This document shows, piece by piece, positions 22,990 through 35,218 of a stretch of 64,000 nt of DNA (position 1 is its first letter; each line of letters opens with the position of its first letter). The position numbers were made by a program, and so were the translations under genes. The notes beneath the pieces are model-generated. The model saw nothing but the letters and a program-made list of their open reading frames with translations. It searched no databases and was not told the DNA's origin. The DNA is from Phocoena phocoena (lineage: Eukaryota; Chordata; Mammalia; Artiodactyla; Phocoenidae): NCBI RefSeq assembly GCF_963924675.1, contig NC_089240.1, positions 119,231,680 through 119,295,679 of the forward strand, written 5' to 3'.

Positions 22990-23955
22990 AACCAAATTCT
23001 TTACTGATACAAAAGCCATATTATTTTACCATCCAACGGACTGCTGGAAAACAATGAAAAATTTACTGAAGCCCTAAAAGAAGTGACACAGGGAATTATA
23101 ATGCATACCACCCAGAACTATGTTCTAAAAATCTTCTTCACACATCTATTTCCCCTAAGTTTCACTACTCACCACTCAGAATTCACTATTCCTTTTTGAT
23201 TTTGCACAGGAAAAACAAATAATTCTAAATAAACCCGAACCAAATAAACTCCAGCCCATTTTTTTGCACCTGTCTTCTCTGTGCTCTTTCCTGTCTGAGA
23301 CCTTCTGCTCTTAAGAGAATAATTAATGTAAACCATTTTAGTTTCTATTTCTAGGCACAATTTAGCAGCTCAAACATGTTATCCTAATCAGTTACAACAA
23401 ATGCTTAGACTATGTTAATGTTAAAGCAACAAAAGATCTTTCCTCCTTATGAGATTGGAGTGGGTGTAAGGGTTGGGAGGATGTTAATCAAGATAAGATG
23501 GGAAATGCTGGGTAACAAATATGACCTGTTCTTGGACCAGTCAATCATAAACTAGGGAGTTTTCTGATAAGCCGTGACTTAGGGGCTCAGGCTTCTTCCA
23601 GTCGGGGGCTTATTGTTGCCTTAACATCAAATAGCCAGTGGGAGGTTAGGGGCAGTGTCTGGGAAAGGCACATCAGATCTTCAACCTTGGTCTGTATGTG
23701 ACACTCAAGACTTATACACATTCTAATGGTCAAAAATTGTCACATGGGCAACGTCATTGCAAAGGGAGCTAGGAAATGTGAAAGTAAAGGTAGTTATCAG
23801 TGAGAATAAACAGTCTCTTCTATCTGGGGAAAAGGAGAGGCCCAGTATACAATTAACAAATAGGTTTGCCCTTGTCATGGTAATAAGGTAGATTTGTAAT
23901 TTTTTTTGTTTTCACCAGTATTATCTTACTGTTATTTTATTATTAAAATGTGATT
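22990..23955. other. Repeat-poor, no recognised gene
   Basis: I find no repeat family or exon. The 63-codon minus frame at 23169-23360 has no family similarity. Confidence 0.45.
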
Positions 23956-23957
23956 TT

Positions 23958-24251
23958 AAAAACACAGTAACAGACGAAGTGAAAGAGTGGCATGGACATA
24001 TATACACTACTAAATGTAAAATAGATGGCTAGTGGAAAGCAGCCACATGGCACAGGGAGATCAGCTCCGTGCTTTGTGACCACCTAGAAGGGTGGGATAG
24101 GGAGGGTGTGAGGGAGATGCAAGAGGGAGCACATATGGGTATATACATATATGTATAGCTGATTCACTTTGTTATAAAGCAGAAACTAACACACCATTGT
24201 AAAGCAATTATACTCCAATAAAGATGTTTAAAAAAAAAACACAGTAACAGA
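23958..24251 (+). mobile_element. Young L1 3' UTR insertion with 17 bp target-site duplication
   Basis: The insert at 23975-24234 carries only the 3' UTR of the local young L1 lineage (agctgattcactttgttata, aattatactccaataaagat) and an A tail. Perfect duplication aaaaacacagtaacaga lies at 23958-23974 and 24235-24251. The target reads gattttaaaa, a typical L1 endonuclease site. Confidence 0.95.
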
Positions 24252-24404
24252 ACAGGAAAGAGTCTTGAGTACTACTGGGTCTCTTAAATAACCAAATATG
24301 AGTATAAACCAGTGGGTCCCACTGTCTCTATCTCTGATGCAGAGAAAATGGCAGTTTGAGACAATAAACAGTTAAATATAATTGACAATCTTCTTAGGGA
24401 TAGA

Positions 24405-24900
24405 GGTAGAGTATTAGTTATCTACAGTTGTGAAAAGATTATTTCAAAACTTAATCACTTAATGACTTGAGAAAACAACTATCTCAAAGTGTCTCTGGTC
24501 TAAGAATCTGGGCACAACTTGTTTTCTGCCTCTGGCTCAAGGTCTTTCATGAGGTTACAGTCAAGCAGTCAGCTAGGCTTGCAACTGAACGTTTCACTGG
24601 GGAAGGAAGGGATTCATTTCCAAGCTCACTCACATGGTTCTTGGCAGACCTTGGTTGTTTGGAACGATGGGCCTCTCTGGCGGGCTACATCACAACATGG
24701 CAGCTGTCTTCCTCCAGAGTAAATGATCCAAGAGAGAGTGAGATAAATCACCTAAGTCAGAAGTCACAATCTTTTAACAACTTAATCTCAGAAGTGACAT
24801 ACTATAACTTCTGTCACATTTTCTCCATTAGAAGTGAATCAATACATCCAGGACACACTCAAGAGGAGAGTGTTACCCATGAAAGTGAATGCTAATAGGG
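24405..24900. mobile_element. Old medium-reiterated repeat (LTR-like or hAT-like, class uncertain)
   Basis: About 500 bp with a pattern I recognise from a common placental repeat: aatcacttaatgacttgaga, aatctgggcacaacttgtt, ccaagctcactcacatggtt, acaacatggcagctgtcttc, agtcacaatcttttaacaac and catccaggacacactcaaga. I cannot assign the class by eye. Frames at 24467-24895 and 24519-24722 lie wholly inside it and are not genes. Confidence 0.6.
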
Positions 24901-24904
24901 TAGG

Positions 24905-25735
24905 GTCCCTTGGAACCCACTTTAAAGGCTGTATATCACATTAATTTTCAAAAACAAAATATTTAATGAACTAGTTTTTCAAATTATATTGGAAATTAAA
25001 GTCTTCAGGCTGCTCCTTTAGGGACTAGAATCAAATAATTTAGTGATATATTGCAACCTTGAAATTAAAATAAGCATTGTTGAAGTGGCAATAAAATCAT
25101 ATATTACAAACTTTATCTGAAATAAAACTCATGTTTTGAGAGTTTTTCAATATGTAATTTATAGCTCCTATCCTAACTTACAACTGTGTTCTTTGCCTTC
25201 TAGATAGAGACTTTGAAAAGAAAATCTTTCCAATATTGCTACCTTGGGAATATAAAGATAAGAAACCATTTTTTTGAGTTGACATTTAGCCATGAAAAAG
25301 CATTCCCCTTTTGAGAGGCATTTCAAATTTCCTGTTCAGACAGTTTTCCTTTAGGGCACTATTGGGGTGAAAACTCAGCATGCTATAAAAATCCCATGAG
25401 GAGTTCCCTGACAGTTTGTTTGATTCCTGGATCAAACAACAGAACAAAAGGCAAATCTGGTCAAAAAAATAGTGTGTTCTCCCTTGTCAAAGAACCTTAC
25501 TTTTAAAGGTCACTAGATTAGCTCACATTAAAATTTTTTTTTCTAAAGTCACAGAAGCACCATTATCAGAAGAGATATCTATAATTCCATAGGCAACGAC
25601 AGAAGAAAAATGCCCAAAGTCACTTAATGACTAGATAAACAAAAGATTTCAGTTTCCTAGTAAGAATTTGTTAAAAACGAACAAAAATCTACGCATGGAA
25701 GTTTGAACCTGCAATGGTTTCGTTATTCAGCCAAT
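24905..25735. other. Repeat-poor, no recognised gene
   Basis: AT-rich apparently single-copy sequence. I identify no named repeat, exon or RNA gene. Confidence 0.45.
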
Positions 25736-25739
25736 CTCA

Positions 25740-25990
25740 ATCCTTTACTCTGCCACTGGAATAATCTTTCTATAACAGAGTTCTGACTGTATCCCTGCAT
25801 TTAAATTTGTCAAAGGTTTCCTACTGCCAACAAAATGAAGAGCAAACTCCTTCAGGCCTTCTGACTCTTGTCAACTTCCAATTTTAGGCAAAGTCACAGT
25901 AATAGTGACTCTGTTTTCAATACCTCTGTGATAGGGCTAGATCTTCTGCCTCACTATACAACTAAACCAATTTGTGTCTTTTTGTTCAGC
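25740..25990 (+). mobile_element. L2-like fragment, sense
   Basis: ctgccactggaataatcttt, aagagcaaactccttcaggc and similar phrases fit the L2 ORF-end pattern with strong divergence. Confidence 0.55.
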
Positions 25991-26064
25991 CTCCATCTAC
26001 ATAAAAAAAACCCTTTATCCCAGGAATATGTCTAAAATTTTAAATCATGAGCACACACAGAGGA

Positions 26065-26400
26065 AGAGATAGATGAATGGAACAGAATAAATCATCCAGA
26101 CATATATGTAACTATACTTATTATACATATAAGAATTTAGATTATGACAAAAGTGGCATTTCAAATCAGTGAGGAAAAATAGTTTCTTAATAAGTGGTAT
26201 TGAAAGGAGAGACAAATCATTTTGGGAAAAAAAAACCCGAAGCTAATTGCTACCTCAGTACTCACACTAAAATATAACTAATAAAATGCTAGAAATCAAT
26301 GCGTGTGTTTTAAAATAATCTTGCTGGGCTTTCTAACAGGACACAAAACACCAAGAAGTCATAAAAGAAAGTATAAATACATGTAGTTACATAGATTCAG
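26065..26400 (+). mobile_element. Old L1 ORF2 C-terminal fragment, sense
   Basis: agatgaatggaacagaataa, atgacaaaagtggcatttca and aataagtggtattgaaagga correspond to the L1 ORF2 stretch downstream of the reverse transcriptase. Highly degraded, with no open frame. Confidence 0.65.
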
Positions 26401-26496
26401 GATGTTAAAACTCACCATAAAAAAATAGACTTTATTATCTAATACAACCCCACTTCCCTGTCCTCCCTAAAAATATCGCTATTATTTCTGTGGTAT

Positions 26497-26613
26497 TTTG
26501 GGGGGGCCCACACTGCATGACATGTGCGATCTTAGTTCCCCGAACAGGGATCAAACCCACGTCTCCTGCAGAAGAAGCTAGGGCTCTTAACCAATGGACT
26601 GCCGCAGAAGTCC
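26497..26613 (-). mobile_element. Short CHR/tRNA-type SINE, antisense
   Basis: On the minus strand: a decayed ttctgcggcagtccattggt head, then gggtttgatccctgttcggg and gaactaagatcgcacatg. Only the tRNA-related part is present, unlike the 200 bp copies. The motif tatttctgt occurs on both sides (about 26483 and 26616) and could be a duplication. Confidence 0.8.
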
Positions 26614-26969
26614 CTATTTCTGTATCTCCATTCATGTAATTGATCACATTAGTAACCAGGACCAGGGTAAGGCCAATGGCCTACATCAGGCCACTAGAAC
26701 CTTGCTTACCCTGTGGTACCATTGCTTATTTAATCAGAACCATCTGGGCACAGCTGTTCACCAGTATTTAATCTACCCAATTGTCCAAGCACCTAGTTTG
26801 CTTATCTCCATCTTAGCCATGAAACTATGAGAGATGTACTTAAATGACATGATGAAGTACTGATAAAGTTTTCTGTATTTCTTTCAAACACCAAGATCTT
26901 TGCATAGCTGACAACTTTGAATCATTCAGATCCCCTCACACGTCATCTTCTCATCGATGTTCCAAGATC

Positions 26970-27240
26970 ATTCTATTGAAAATTATAGCCGCTCTCCCAA
27001 CAGTAACTCTATATTTTCTTACTCTGATTTATTGTTTTCATAGGGCTTACCATCCACCAAGTAGATCTCGTTAATAGTTTACTTGTTTGTCATTAGTGTC
27101 CCTACTATAATGTACTATTGATGAGGACAGAGACCGTATCTCTGTATGGTTTTATTCAACACCACATCCCCAGTTCTTATTATGGTACCTAGCACATAGC
27201 AGATGCTCAACAAATATTTGTTAAATAAATGAATAATAAA
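26970..27240 (+). mobile_element. L2 3' end, sense
   Basis: tgatgaggacagagaccgta, tacctagcacatagcagatg, ctcaacaaatatttgttaaa and aaatgaataa give a clear L2 3' terminus. Confidence 0.85.
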
Positions 27241-27393
27241 ATAAGCAATGATGAGTAATATTCACACATCAGAAGTAATGTATAAAGTGATGAATTTATT
27301 AAATAACAATGATATTAATTTCATTTCATCCTCTCCCCTACATTTTGAAAATAAACTTTATCTTTTGTCCTACCGCTTGAGGCAACATCTTTT

Positions 27394-27598
27394 TTTTTTT
27401 TTTTTTTTGTGGTATGTGGGCCTCTCACTGTTGTGGCCTCTCCCATTGTGGAGCACAGGCTCCAGACGCACAGGCTCAGCGGCCATGGCTCACGGGCCCA
27501 GCCGCTCTGCGGCATGTGGGATCCTCCCGGACCGGGACACGAACTCGTCCCCTGCATTGGCAGGCGGACTCTCAACCACTGCGTCACCAGGGAAGCCC
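27394..27598 (-). mobile_element. CHR-type cetacean SINE, antisense
   Basis: Poly(T) on the left, inverted head ending cagggaagccc on the right. Body includes the inverted form of gagccatggccgct. Perfect 15 bp duplication gaggcaacatctttt lies at 27379-27393 and 27599-27613. Overlapping open frames on both strands are SINE shadows. Confidence 0.96.
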
Positions 27599-27614
27599 GA
27601 GGCAACATCTTTTG

Positions 27615-28325
27615 ATAACTGAAAACATTGCCCAGATATAGAAAAACCTGCCCTATTGTGTTTCCAAGGTCATAATCTTTCTTCCCTTCTGCATCTCTAT
27701 TATATTTGCCTGGAAAGTCCTCAGTAACAAGATGAGAAAATGACTACAGTTACCAGCCTTAGGAAACATATTTAGCTCATTATGTAAATGAAGTATCGTG
27801 TAATATTCAGAGCATATCAACATCACCTAAATGGCCATATGACGCAAGTAAATAATAGTGCTCAAATGATATGAATAACCAGAGGAAAATCTATGGGAAA
27901 AATAGAAAAGACACTTAAATGGCATGTCATTAATTAATTTGATGCTAATAGCTCTTGTTGGAGCCATTAAATATTGTACGATTTTGGTTACAATTATACA
28001 TGTAATATATATGTATGATAAAAATCATGCATATCACAGAACGATTTGGACATTCAGTTCCAACATTTATACCATCCTTTTGAAGGGGGATGCATTTTAA
28101 CATTAATTGTAATAAGAATAGATTCAGCAGTGTAGCAAATTTTAAATACAAAGATATTAATATTTTAATAAAGAATTATAATAGCTGATTTGTGTTCGGT
28201 GAAATTTAAAAATCATAATCTTTTTCAAATTAAGTTATCTCCAATTTTTTAACCATTCTGGCTTATTAATCCATTCCTTATTCTTTTTGGGAAATGCTAA
28301 TCATTGTACAAATAAAATTATTGCA
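27615..28325. other. AT-rich, no recognised gene
   Basis: I recognise no repeat family or exon here. Confidence 0.45.
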
Positions 28326-28329
28326 GCCA

Positions 28330-28560
28330 CATATGGTCTTCTGAGAGGTCACAGGGTGTATTGAGAAGAAAAAAACTAAACTGAGAGTCAAAATACTTGG
28401 TTTCAATTTCTAGGCATACCATTGGTTTGACATGTAACATTTAGCAGATAGGTCTAACTCTTGGATTCTGTTTCCTCCTCATTTCTAAAATGTAGTTACT
28501 AATATCTGCTTTCTTTCCCTCATAAGATTTCTATTTGTATAAAAATTATTAGTAGTAAGT
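28330..28560 (+). mobile_element. MIR-family SINE, sense (diverged)
   Basis: cttggtttcaatttctaggc, ctgtttcctcctcatttcta and ccctcataagatttctattt follow MIR core order. Confidence 0.6.
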
Positions 28561-28599
28561 ATCTTTCACTAATCTTAGTTTCAGGGACAAATGTGTGTG

Positions 28600-29390
28600 A
28601 CTGCAAGTTTATGTGTATGTAGGGCTTACAATTAAACTACATATGTTACCCTGATACCGTGCCTCTTTTTAGTATCTCTCAGTCAGTCACCTACTATTTA
28701 AGGACTAAAAACTTTAAATACATGAAGTACACCTTGAACCATGGTCAGAAAACAGCTTTATGTCTTTGCAATAATTAATCATTCCACCATTTCTTGATTT
28801 TCTATTCTTTAGTTCATGAAATATTTAATGAGCAGCTCTAAAAATCATAGCAGACAACTCTTGTTTATTTCTACTGCTTGAAATTTCACTAAAATTACAC
28901 AGGAGTGGTATAAACCCCAAAGGACAAAGAGACGGCAGAAGAGACAACAGCTAAAGATGTCAATGTATTTTTCAAAGATGGATAGCAAAGTGTTAAGTGA
29001 CTTAGCAAAGACCAGGAAGCTGAACTTGAAATGTCTATACACCAGAGCAGCAGGAAGAAGCTAATCCATTTGCCCTGAAGATCCTGGAAAAGCTCAGATT
29101 TGGAGACACCAGCTACAGAAGAAGTTCATAAGGGACAGGGATGAAAGGTGAATAGTCTGAAATTCTGTACACAGAGGAGTTAGATTTGCATTCACACATC
29201 TCATTCCCCTCTTCAACTCCACACACCCTTCTCTTGGACAGTGTCACCTTATGTAGATATCTATTTGGGGGTATAGCTTTTAAATAAACCTCAAGGTTCC
29301 CACACAATCACCCTACAGTGAAACATACCTTTTGATAAGTCTTGCTCATGACCACAGGGCTCCCAATTCATGTTGAATAAAATGTTAAAA
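28600..29390. other. No recognised gene
   Basis: Unclassified interval. Minus frames at 28845-29042 and 29113-29307 show no recognised domain. Confidence 0.45.
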
Positions 29391-29394
29391 GTCT

Positions 29395-29790
29395 TGATCT
29401 GACTCCTACCTAATAGGTCCGGTTCTCAAGTCTTGCCATAGCCTTGTTCTATGCTCCTTATCCAAACATATCTCCCTGTTTCCCATCACCACTCTTTACT
29501 GGTCAGCTTCTCACTGGTCATTTTTATGCATATTTGTCTTGCCTTAAGTGTCCTGTAACTTCTATCCAATCTTAAGAGACCATTCAATTCCCACCTGCTA
29601 CATGAAGCTATCCTTTAGTTCTCTGATTTATAATGATGTACATTCTCTAAACTTCCATGTAACTGTCATTGTACTCTTCATTTTGGCATTGGATTACCTA
29701 TTGCTTAATGCTGTTTCCTGATTGCCTCATGTGCGGGTGTTGTGTCCCCTAAACTAAATTTTCATCTCCTTGAGGGGAAAAAACAGTTAC
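29395..29790 (+). mobile_element. L2 3' region, sense
   Basis: tttatgcatatttgtcttgc, gagaccattcaattcccacc, gctatcctttagttctctga and aattttcatctccttgaggg follow the L2 order. Confidence 0.65.
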
Positions 29791-29879
29791 TCGTTCTGGG
29801 GATTAGGTTGTGGACATCTTTTGGAAGGCATTATTTAGCTTACCACACTACTATAATAAAAAAAATATTTTAAAAAGCT

Positions 29880-30845
29880 TCCAGAGATGGAATAGATGAT
29901 CAAAAATGTAATAAGGACCAAGAATCTGAATATGATGAGAGCTTGCAACTGCCATACTGAAAGCTAGAGAAGGGGAAAAAAGGTTGAACTAGAATTCGAT
30001 ACCCAAAGTCTCAAGACATTCACCTCCTCCACTTTCATTGAGCATCTGGCTTCACCCAAACAGGAGAGTAAAGCAAGAAAGAGGCAGAGATACCATCCAG
30101 GAGTAAGAGGATCCATTGCAAGTGTAAGATAAGGGACATCCTAGGTGAAGCCCCAGGTGAAGGGAAAGTCTCAGAATGGCAGTTGGGTGGCAGATGCAGA
30201 TAGCAGGGAGTACAGATTGAAGCACAAGGGACAGGAGAGCTTTATAATGTCGGGGAGGATCCCTAAAGAGTAAAAGAACTGATATAGTGCCTGAAACTCT
30301 ATTCCAGAATTTGTGAAAAAATATTAAGAGGAATGTTACAGAAATGTTTGAGGATTTGGAAAATTAGTTAAAGATATGTGGAAAGTAAGCTAGTGGAAAA
30401 AATCAGGCATAGTCCATGCCAGGCAACACAAAATGGTAGAAGAAAAGAAATTAAATAAGTGTACACTACATAATTCAGCAATGAATAATATTTACATAGT
30501 AATAATGCAAACGTTAACTACTATTTTCACCAAAAATTATGCTGTAAGTATGTCATGAAAATAAACGTAAGGAAGTAGAAGCTGTAACATAAAGAGAAAT
30601 GCACAAATTATATTAATAACTGATAATTCGATAAGTAGCAACACAAGCTTATTCTTTAGAAAAGTGGAGGTAAATATTAGAAGGAAGAGTCAAAAGATTT
30701 TCAAGCTGTTGTCTCTGAGTGTGGGACTAGGATTAGAGAGAGGTGTGACAAGGGGCTGCTCTATTTTGTTATAAGTCCTTTAGTACTAGTTCATGATTTT
30801 TAACAATGTGCATGGATTCCTTTAGAAAATAAAAGTAAAAGCAAC
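29880..30845 (+). mobile_element. Old L1 3' UTR region, sense
   Basis: Starts with a gaactagaattcgatacc segment and ends tttaacaatgtgcatggatt then agaaaataaaag, resembling an old L1M-group 3' end. Long A-rich non-coding sequence with no open frame. Assignment is by general pattern only. Confidence 0.45.
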
Positions 30846-30849
30846 TCCA

Positions 30850-31335
30850 TAAGCAAACATGAATGGAAACCACGGTATGGTCTGGAGCCATTGTCAGCAC
30901 GGCTGTTCTTTGCCCAATTGGTGCTTTACGTTCCATAAGGTGTCTCTGTCCTCAGTGCTGTTGAAGTCTCTGGATCCGAAGAGCTCACAGTTTCATAAGA
31001 GAACATGTGAACAAATATATTATGGCCTCATATTCAGAAGGTATTTCTTACTCCAAAAAACAGCTTGCAACTTCCATTATAGTAATCCACAAGATTGCAC
31101 AAAATTCATTTAAATCTGAAAATAATCTACAAATTGTGCTGAAGGCAAAGCTTTGATTCTATTCTCTCTACTAAAGCACATTTACCAGAGTTTCTGAGAA
31201 TCAATAAGCTTAATTGATTTAACATTTCTAAGATCTTATTGTACATTAAAACAGTTTGGATTGCTACACTAATCTTAGAAGCAATTTGGTCTCCTCTAGT
31301 TACACTGCTCTGAAATTCTTCTAACTTCTAGCCTC
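30850..31335. other. No recognised gene
   Basis: Unclassified. The 84-codon plus frame at 30859-31113 shows no recognisable domain. Confidence 0.45.
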
Positions 31336-31339
31336 ATGT

Positions 31340-31580
31340 TATTAATCGTAACAACAGCTTAGTGATTATTGAGCATTTACTCCACATCAGGCATCATGCT
31401 AAGAGATATATATGTATTATCTACGTCGATCCTCACACAGTCCAATAAAGTAAGAATGATTATATTCCAATCCTAAAGACAAAACTGATGTTTAGAGGAA
31501 TTAAACAACTTGCAGAGTCACCAAGCTAGTGAAAGGCAGTCAGGATTTGCACCCTGGTTGTATGACTCAGGAGGAGATAC
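31340..31580 (-). mobile_element. MIR SINE, antisense
   Basis: gattattgagcatttactcc, aggcatcatgctaagagata, atcctcacacagtccaataa and acaacttgcagagtcaccaa are inverted MIR landmarks in order. Confidence 0.85.
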
Positions 31581-31649
31581 TGTGAACTACACTTACTACT
31601 CTATCTCCCCAAACATTTCAGTATCTCTCCATGGCCTACAACATCAAAT

Positions 31650-32160
31650 GTGAACTCTCCATTACCCTATTGGTTTGAAATCTCAGGAGCTTCCCAGGTA
31701 AAAAGAGAAACTGACCCCTGGGAGGGCAAGGAAAAGCAGAAGAAAAAGACAGACCACTACAGATTGATAGGTGGCAGGTGTAATAAGCAAGGGAATTTGC
31801 ATAAAAAGCCTGTCGTGGGCGGCCTCAAGACAAGTAGACCTCTGCCTCAGCCTGCCAGAATCTTAAAGGTTAATATAGAGGCCTTAACTGGGTTCACTCA
31901 CATATTCAGTCTAGATGATCTCAGCAACACCTTGCTCTGTCAAAGCTGCGTCCTTGTAACAGCTCCCACTGTGGCAACAGTGAGCAGAACGTACATTCCA
32001 AGGACAGAGGAGGGGTGAGGAATCTCTGATTGCCCCAGGTCCAGACCGGCAGTCATATCTTCTCCGTGACCTCTTTCAACAGGCCCAACTGCTCCGGTCT
32101 GACCTAAGTGCTCAACTTCTTTCCAATGAACCCCCATTGACCCAATTTCCCCCTAAACGC
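31650..32160. other. GC-richer unclassified segment
   Basis: About 500 bp noticeably richer in G and C than its surroundings, with a 122-codon plus frame at 31650-32018. It has a TATA-like tttgcataaaaagcc at about 31797 and could be a solitary LTR or other unclassified repeat. I see no protein family similarity and do not call a gene. Confidence 0.4.
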
Positions 32161-32586
32161 CACAGTCATATTCATCTGCACATAGTTTTTAAAAATTCTT
32201 CTCAATGAGAAGCCACTTTCTTTGCCTGTTCAGCTATAACCCTTCCTACAAATTTCACTTATTACCTGAATATTTACTAAGCTATTCCATTCCACCATGA
32301 TGTCTTCCCTTTTTTAAACATGCATGTAAGCCCTCAGCTACTGTCTTATATAGTATTTGAGAATTTGTATTAAATATTAACTAAAATTCAGGCTCTCAAA
32401 GATGTTTCTATTGTGTATGTCCATATAATATGTATTATACTATGTATCCAATGAGCATTCATTCACTTGAACAGGTCAGAGTGTAAAATAATGACTTAGT
32501 AAAGCAGTTGAATTCCATTGCTAAAGTCATTAGGTCCAAAATCAGTGAACAGAGTATTTTATGTGTTTTGTTCATTTTGGTCAAGA

Positions 32587-32641
32587 TTATATATATATAT
32601 TGATATATATATGTATATGTGTGTGTATATATATATAATGT
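32587..32641. repeat. Compound (TA)n/(TG)n microsatellite
   Basis: tatatatatatatt, then tgatatatatatgtatatg, then tgtgtgtatatatatata, directly visible. Confidence 0.92.
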
Positions 32642-32649
32642 ATACAGTG

Positions 32650-34060
32650 TTAGAATGATCTGATGAAGTGTTTTCAACATAACAATGCCTCCCAAGTTGT
32701 TATATAAAACATATTTTAAAATTGAGATCTGCCAAGAGCTCATTTCCCCAGCCTGGTTTCAAATAACTAGAATTCACTAGCATTTTAAAAATAAAAACAC
32801 ATACCTGAGAATTGAAAGAAGCCTCAGATTTTACCCAGTCTGCCTTCCTACCCTGAGCTGAAATTCTATTTCCAACACCCTGACATCCTGCCTCTGCTTG
32901 AGTAACAAGATCATTTCTACTTGCCTAGTCTATTGTCATGTGGTTCTAATTGCTGATTTTAATCATTAGAAAATGGTCACTGTACTTTGTTGTTAGTGAC
33001 CCTAATGCCATTGCTCTCACATAGAGTATTTTTTGAAAGTCAAGTGCTGTTCCACTCTCACCCCACTTACTGCAAAGCATTGGCAGCACTGGCTGTATGG
33101 TAATTTTGCAGGAGACACTGAACATCACTGGCATTTATTTTGCTCCTTGGTTGACATATTTATTGGGGGAAACGCTTCAGACAATATGATAAAGATTCCA
33201 GACAGAGGACCCATTGGCTTTCCTTATTGGAAAACAAAGCATATGTGAGGTCGAAAAAGCAGTTGAGATTTCTCTGTAAGTGTACTAATGAGAAATGACA
33301 AACGCTGAAGTAAACGATGGAAAATAAAACAGCACTAGGGGATTGGTTCAACAATTGATTAAACAGAGTATTTGCTTTTCTTTTTGCTGTATATTTCCAG
33401 GCTACAGATAAAAATATAGTAATTTTATGTAACTGTGAAAAGGTCATCTGGCTAATTTTATTTCAAGCATAAGAAAGTGGGAAGAATACTTAACCTTCAT
33501 TTGTTGTTAATCATATTGCTTCATAATATTGCTGGAAGGAAAACTTTATCAACCAGGCGAAATATTAAAAAAAAACAACAGTGTCCCTAAAATGTCTTGG
33601 TATCTTTTGTCCTTCATCTGTTTTATGTCCCAACATATACCTTATATTAATGAAAAGGTCATGTTACGATAATTAGCAGTAGTATTTATTTAAAGCTTAT
33701 ATTAATGTTCTATAAGATTTATACAACTTCTGATAAGTGCAGCAGTGAACGCTTTAATTGTGCTATAAATACCATATGGAGCAGTAGATTGCCCAAATGA
33801 TCAGTTTTGTCTTTCAGCTGGAATTTCCACAATGCTACAAAATCTAAAAACTAAAATTGGCATCATAATTGTTACAGAGTTATTTAGTCACCTTAATTAT
33901 ACTCACCATGCAACTGACAAAGTATATAATTACAATTATTTGGGAGATTGTTTTGCCAAATAGTCTGTTTAAAAGGTTACATCCCTTTCCTAACATATTT
34001 TATCACAAAACATAATTTTCTCTGGCTTCTCTTTGAATGTGAAGGATTCAAGACAACTGG
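32650..34060. other. Repeat-poor block, no recognised gene
   Basis: About 1.4 kb with no young repeat and no family I can name. The right part (about 33480-34060) is AT-rich, balanced in composition and free of recognisable repeats. No coding pattern; minus frames at 32946-33134 and 33160-33447 show no domain. Confidence 0.5.
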
Positions 34061-34063
34061 CTT

Positions 34064-34205
34064 AAGAATGAAAAGATGATGCGGACATATGTATATGTAT
34101 AACTGATTCACTTTGTTATAAAGCAGAAACTAACACACCATTGTAAATCAATTATACTCCAATAAAGATGTTAAAGAAATAAAAAAAAAAAAGAATGAAA
34201 AGATG
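34064..34205 (+). mobile_element. Young L1 3' tail insertion with 15 bp duplication
   Basis: The insert at 34079-34190 contains only the end of the local L1 3' UTR (aactgattcactttgttata, aattatactccaataaagat) and an A-rich tail. Perfect duplication aagaatgaaaagatg lies at 34064-34078 and 34191-34205. Confidence 0.95.
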
Positions 34206-34415
34206 GGAAGTCAGAGGGTCTTTTAGAACTTACTGGAGAATTTCTTTGTGCTGTTTGAGTTGCAGAGGAGCTGTAAGAGTATCTGCCTGGACTGAACACA
34301 ACTCTTTTCCAGTGAGACAATATGTGACACAGCTTATCAGAAATTATCCAAGAACAAATTGTGTCACAACAGCTCTCCACTACATCATCGTGTCATTTTT
34401 TTCAAAAAAAAGGTA
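34206..34415. other. No recognised feature
   Basis: The 73-codon plus frame 34195-34416 starts inside the duplicated target site and has no recognised domain. Confidence 0.4.
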
Positions 34416-34419
34416 GTGC

Positions 34420-35215
34420 AATACCATTCTCCAATCAAAAGAACCAGAGATCCTTGGAGAAATAGCTGTCTTTATGATTGGTTCAGGAAATATACAAGAT
34501 GAGGCTGGAGCATCTTGTAGTTCCAGAAAGTGAGAAATTACTCAAATGATAAAACACACACCATGAAGGGAGGATGTCAAAGCAACACTGAAGTCAACTG
34601 AAAGAGCCCCCAGTGGCCAAATCTGGAATAATTTGAGCAAGAAAATAAAGTCGTATTAGAATATAACCCAACATATAAAATGAATACCCATGAATACATA
34701 CTGATAGAAATAATTGATTGAATACGTAAATGAAGGAGGACAGGCATATCTAATTTGCAGAAAAATTCCAAAGCATTCATGCAGATATGACAGCCTTAAG
34801 GAGGGGAGCACAATTCGTAGCTCTTTAAGTTTAGGCTGCCCACAGTGACTTCGTCCAAAGAGGGTAGTATGGAAAGGGGAAATAGAAGAGTGACTTTACA
34901 CGGGAGAAACCTGCCAGGCACTATCTCAGCTAGGTGGTAAAGGTCAGCACTAACAGTGATAAGCCACGTTGATATGACATAATAAAAATGGTGCTTTACC
35001 TCTACAGCCTTCCTCTCCAAAATCCATAACCCTAGTTTAATCATGGGGAAAACATCAGATAAATCCCAAGTGAAGGAGAGTCTGCAAAATACCTGACTAG
35101 TATTATTCAAAACTGTCAAGGTTATCAAAAACAAGGAATGTCTGAGAAACTGTCACAGGCAGAGGAGCCTAAGAAGACAAGATGACTAAATGCAATGTGA
35201 TATCCCAGATGGGAT
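34420..35215 (+). mobile_element. Old L1 3' UTR-like region, sense
   Basis: attcaaaactgtcaaggtta, tcaaaaacaaggaatgtctg, agaaactgtcacaggcagag and agatgactaaatgcaatgtg match a common old L1M-group 3' UTR pattern. No open frame. The left boundary is uncertain. Confidence 0.55.
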
Positions 35216-35218
35216 GCT

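Noticed and set aside
24467..24895. 142-codon plus-strand open frame
   Set aside because: It lies wholly inside an old interspersed repeat whose phrases I recognise from many loci.
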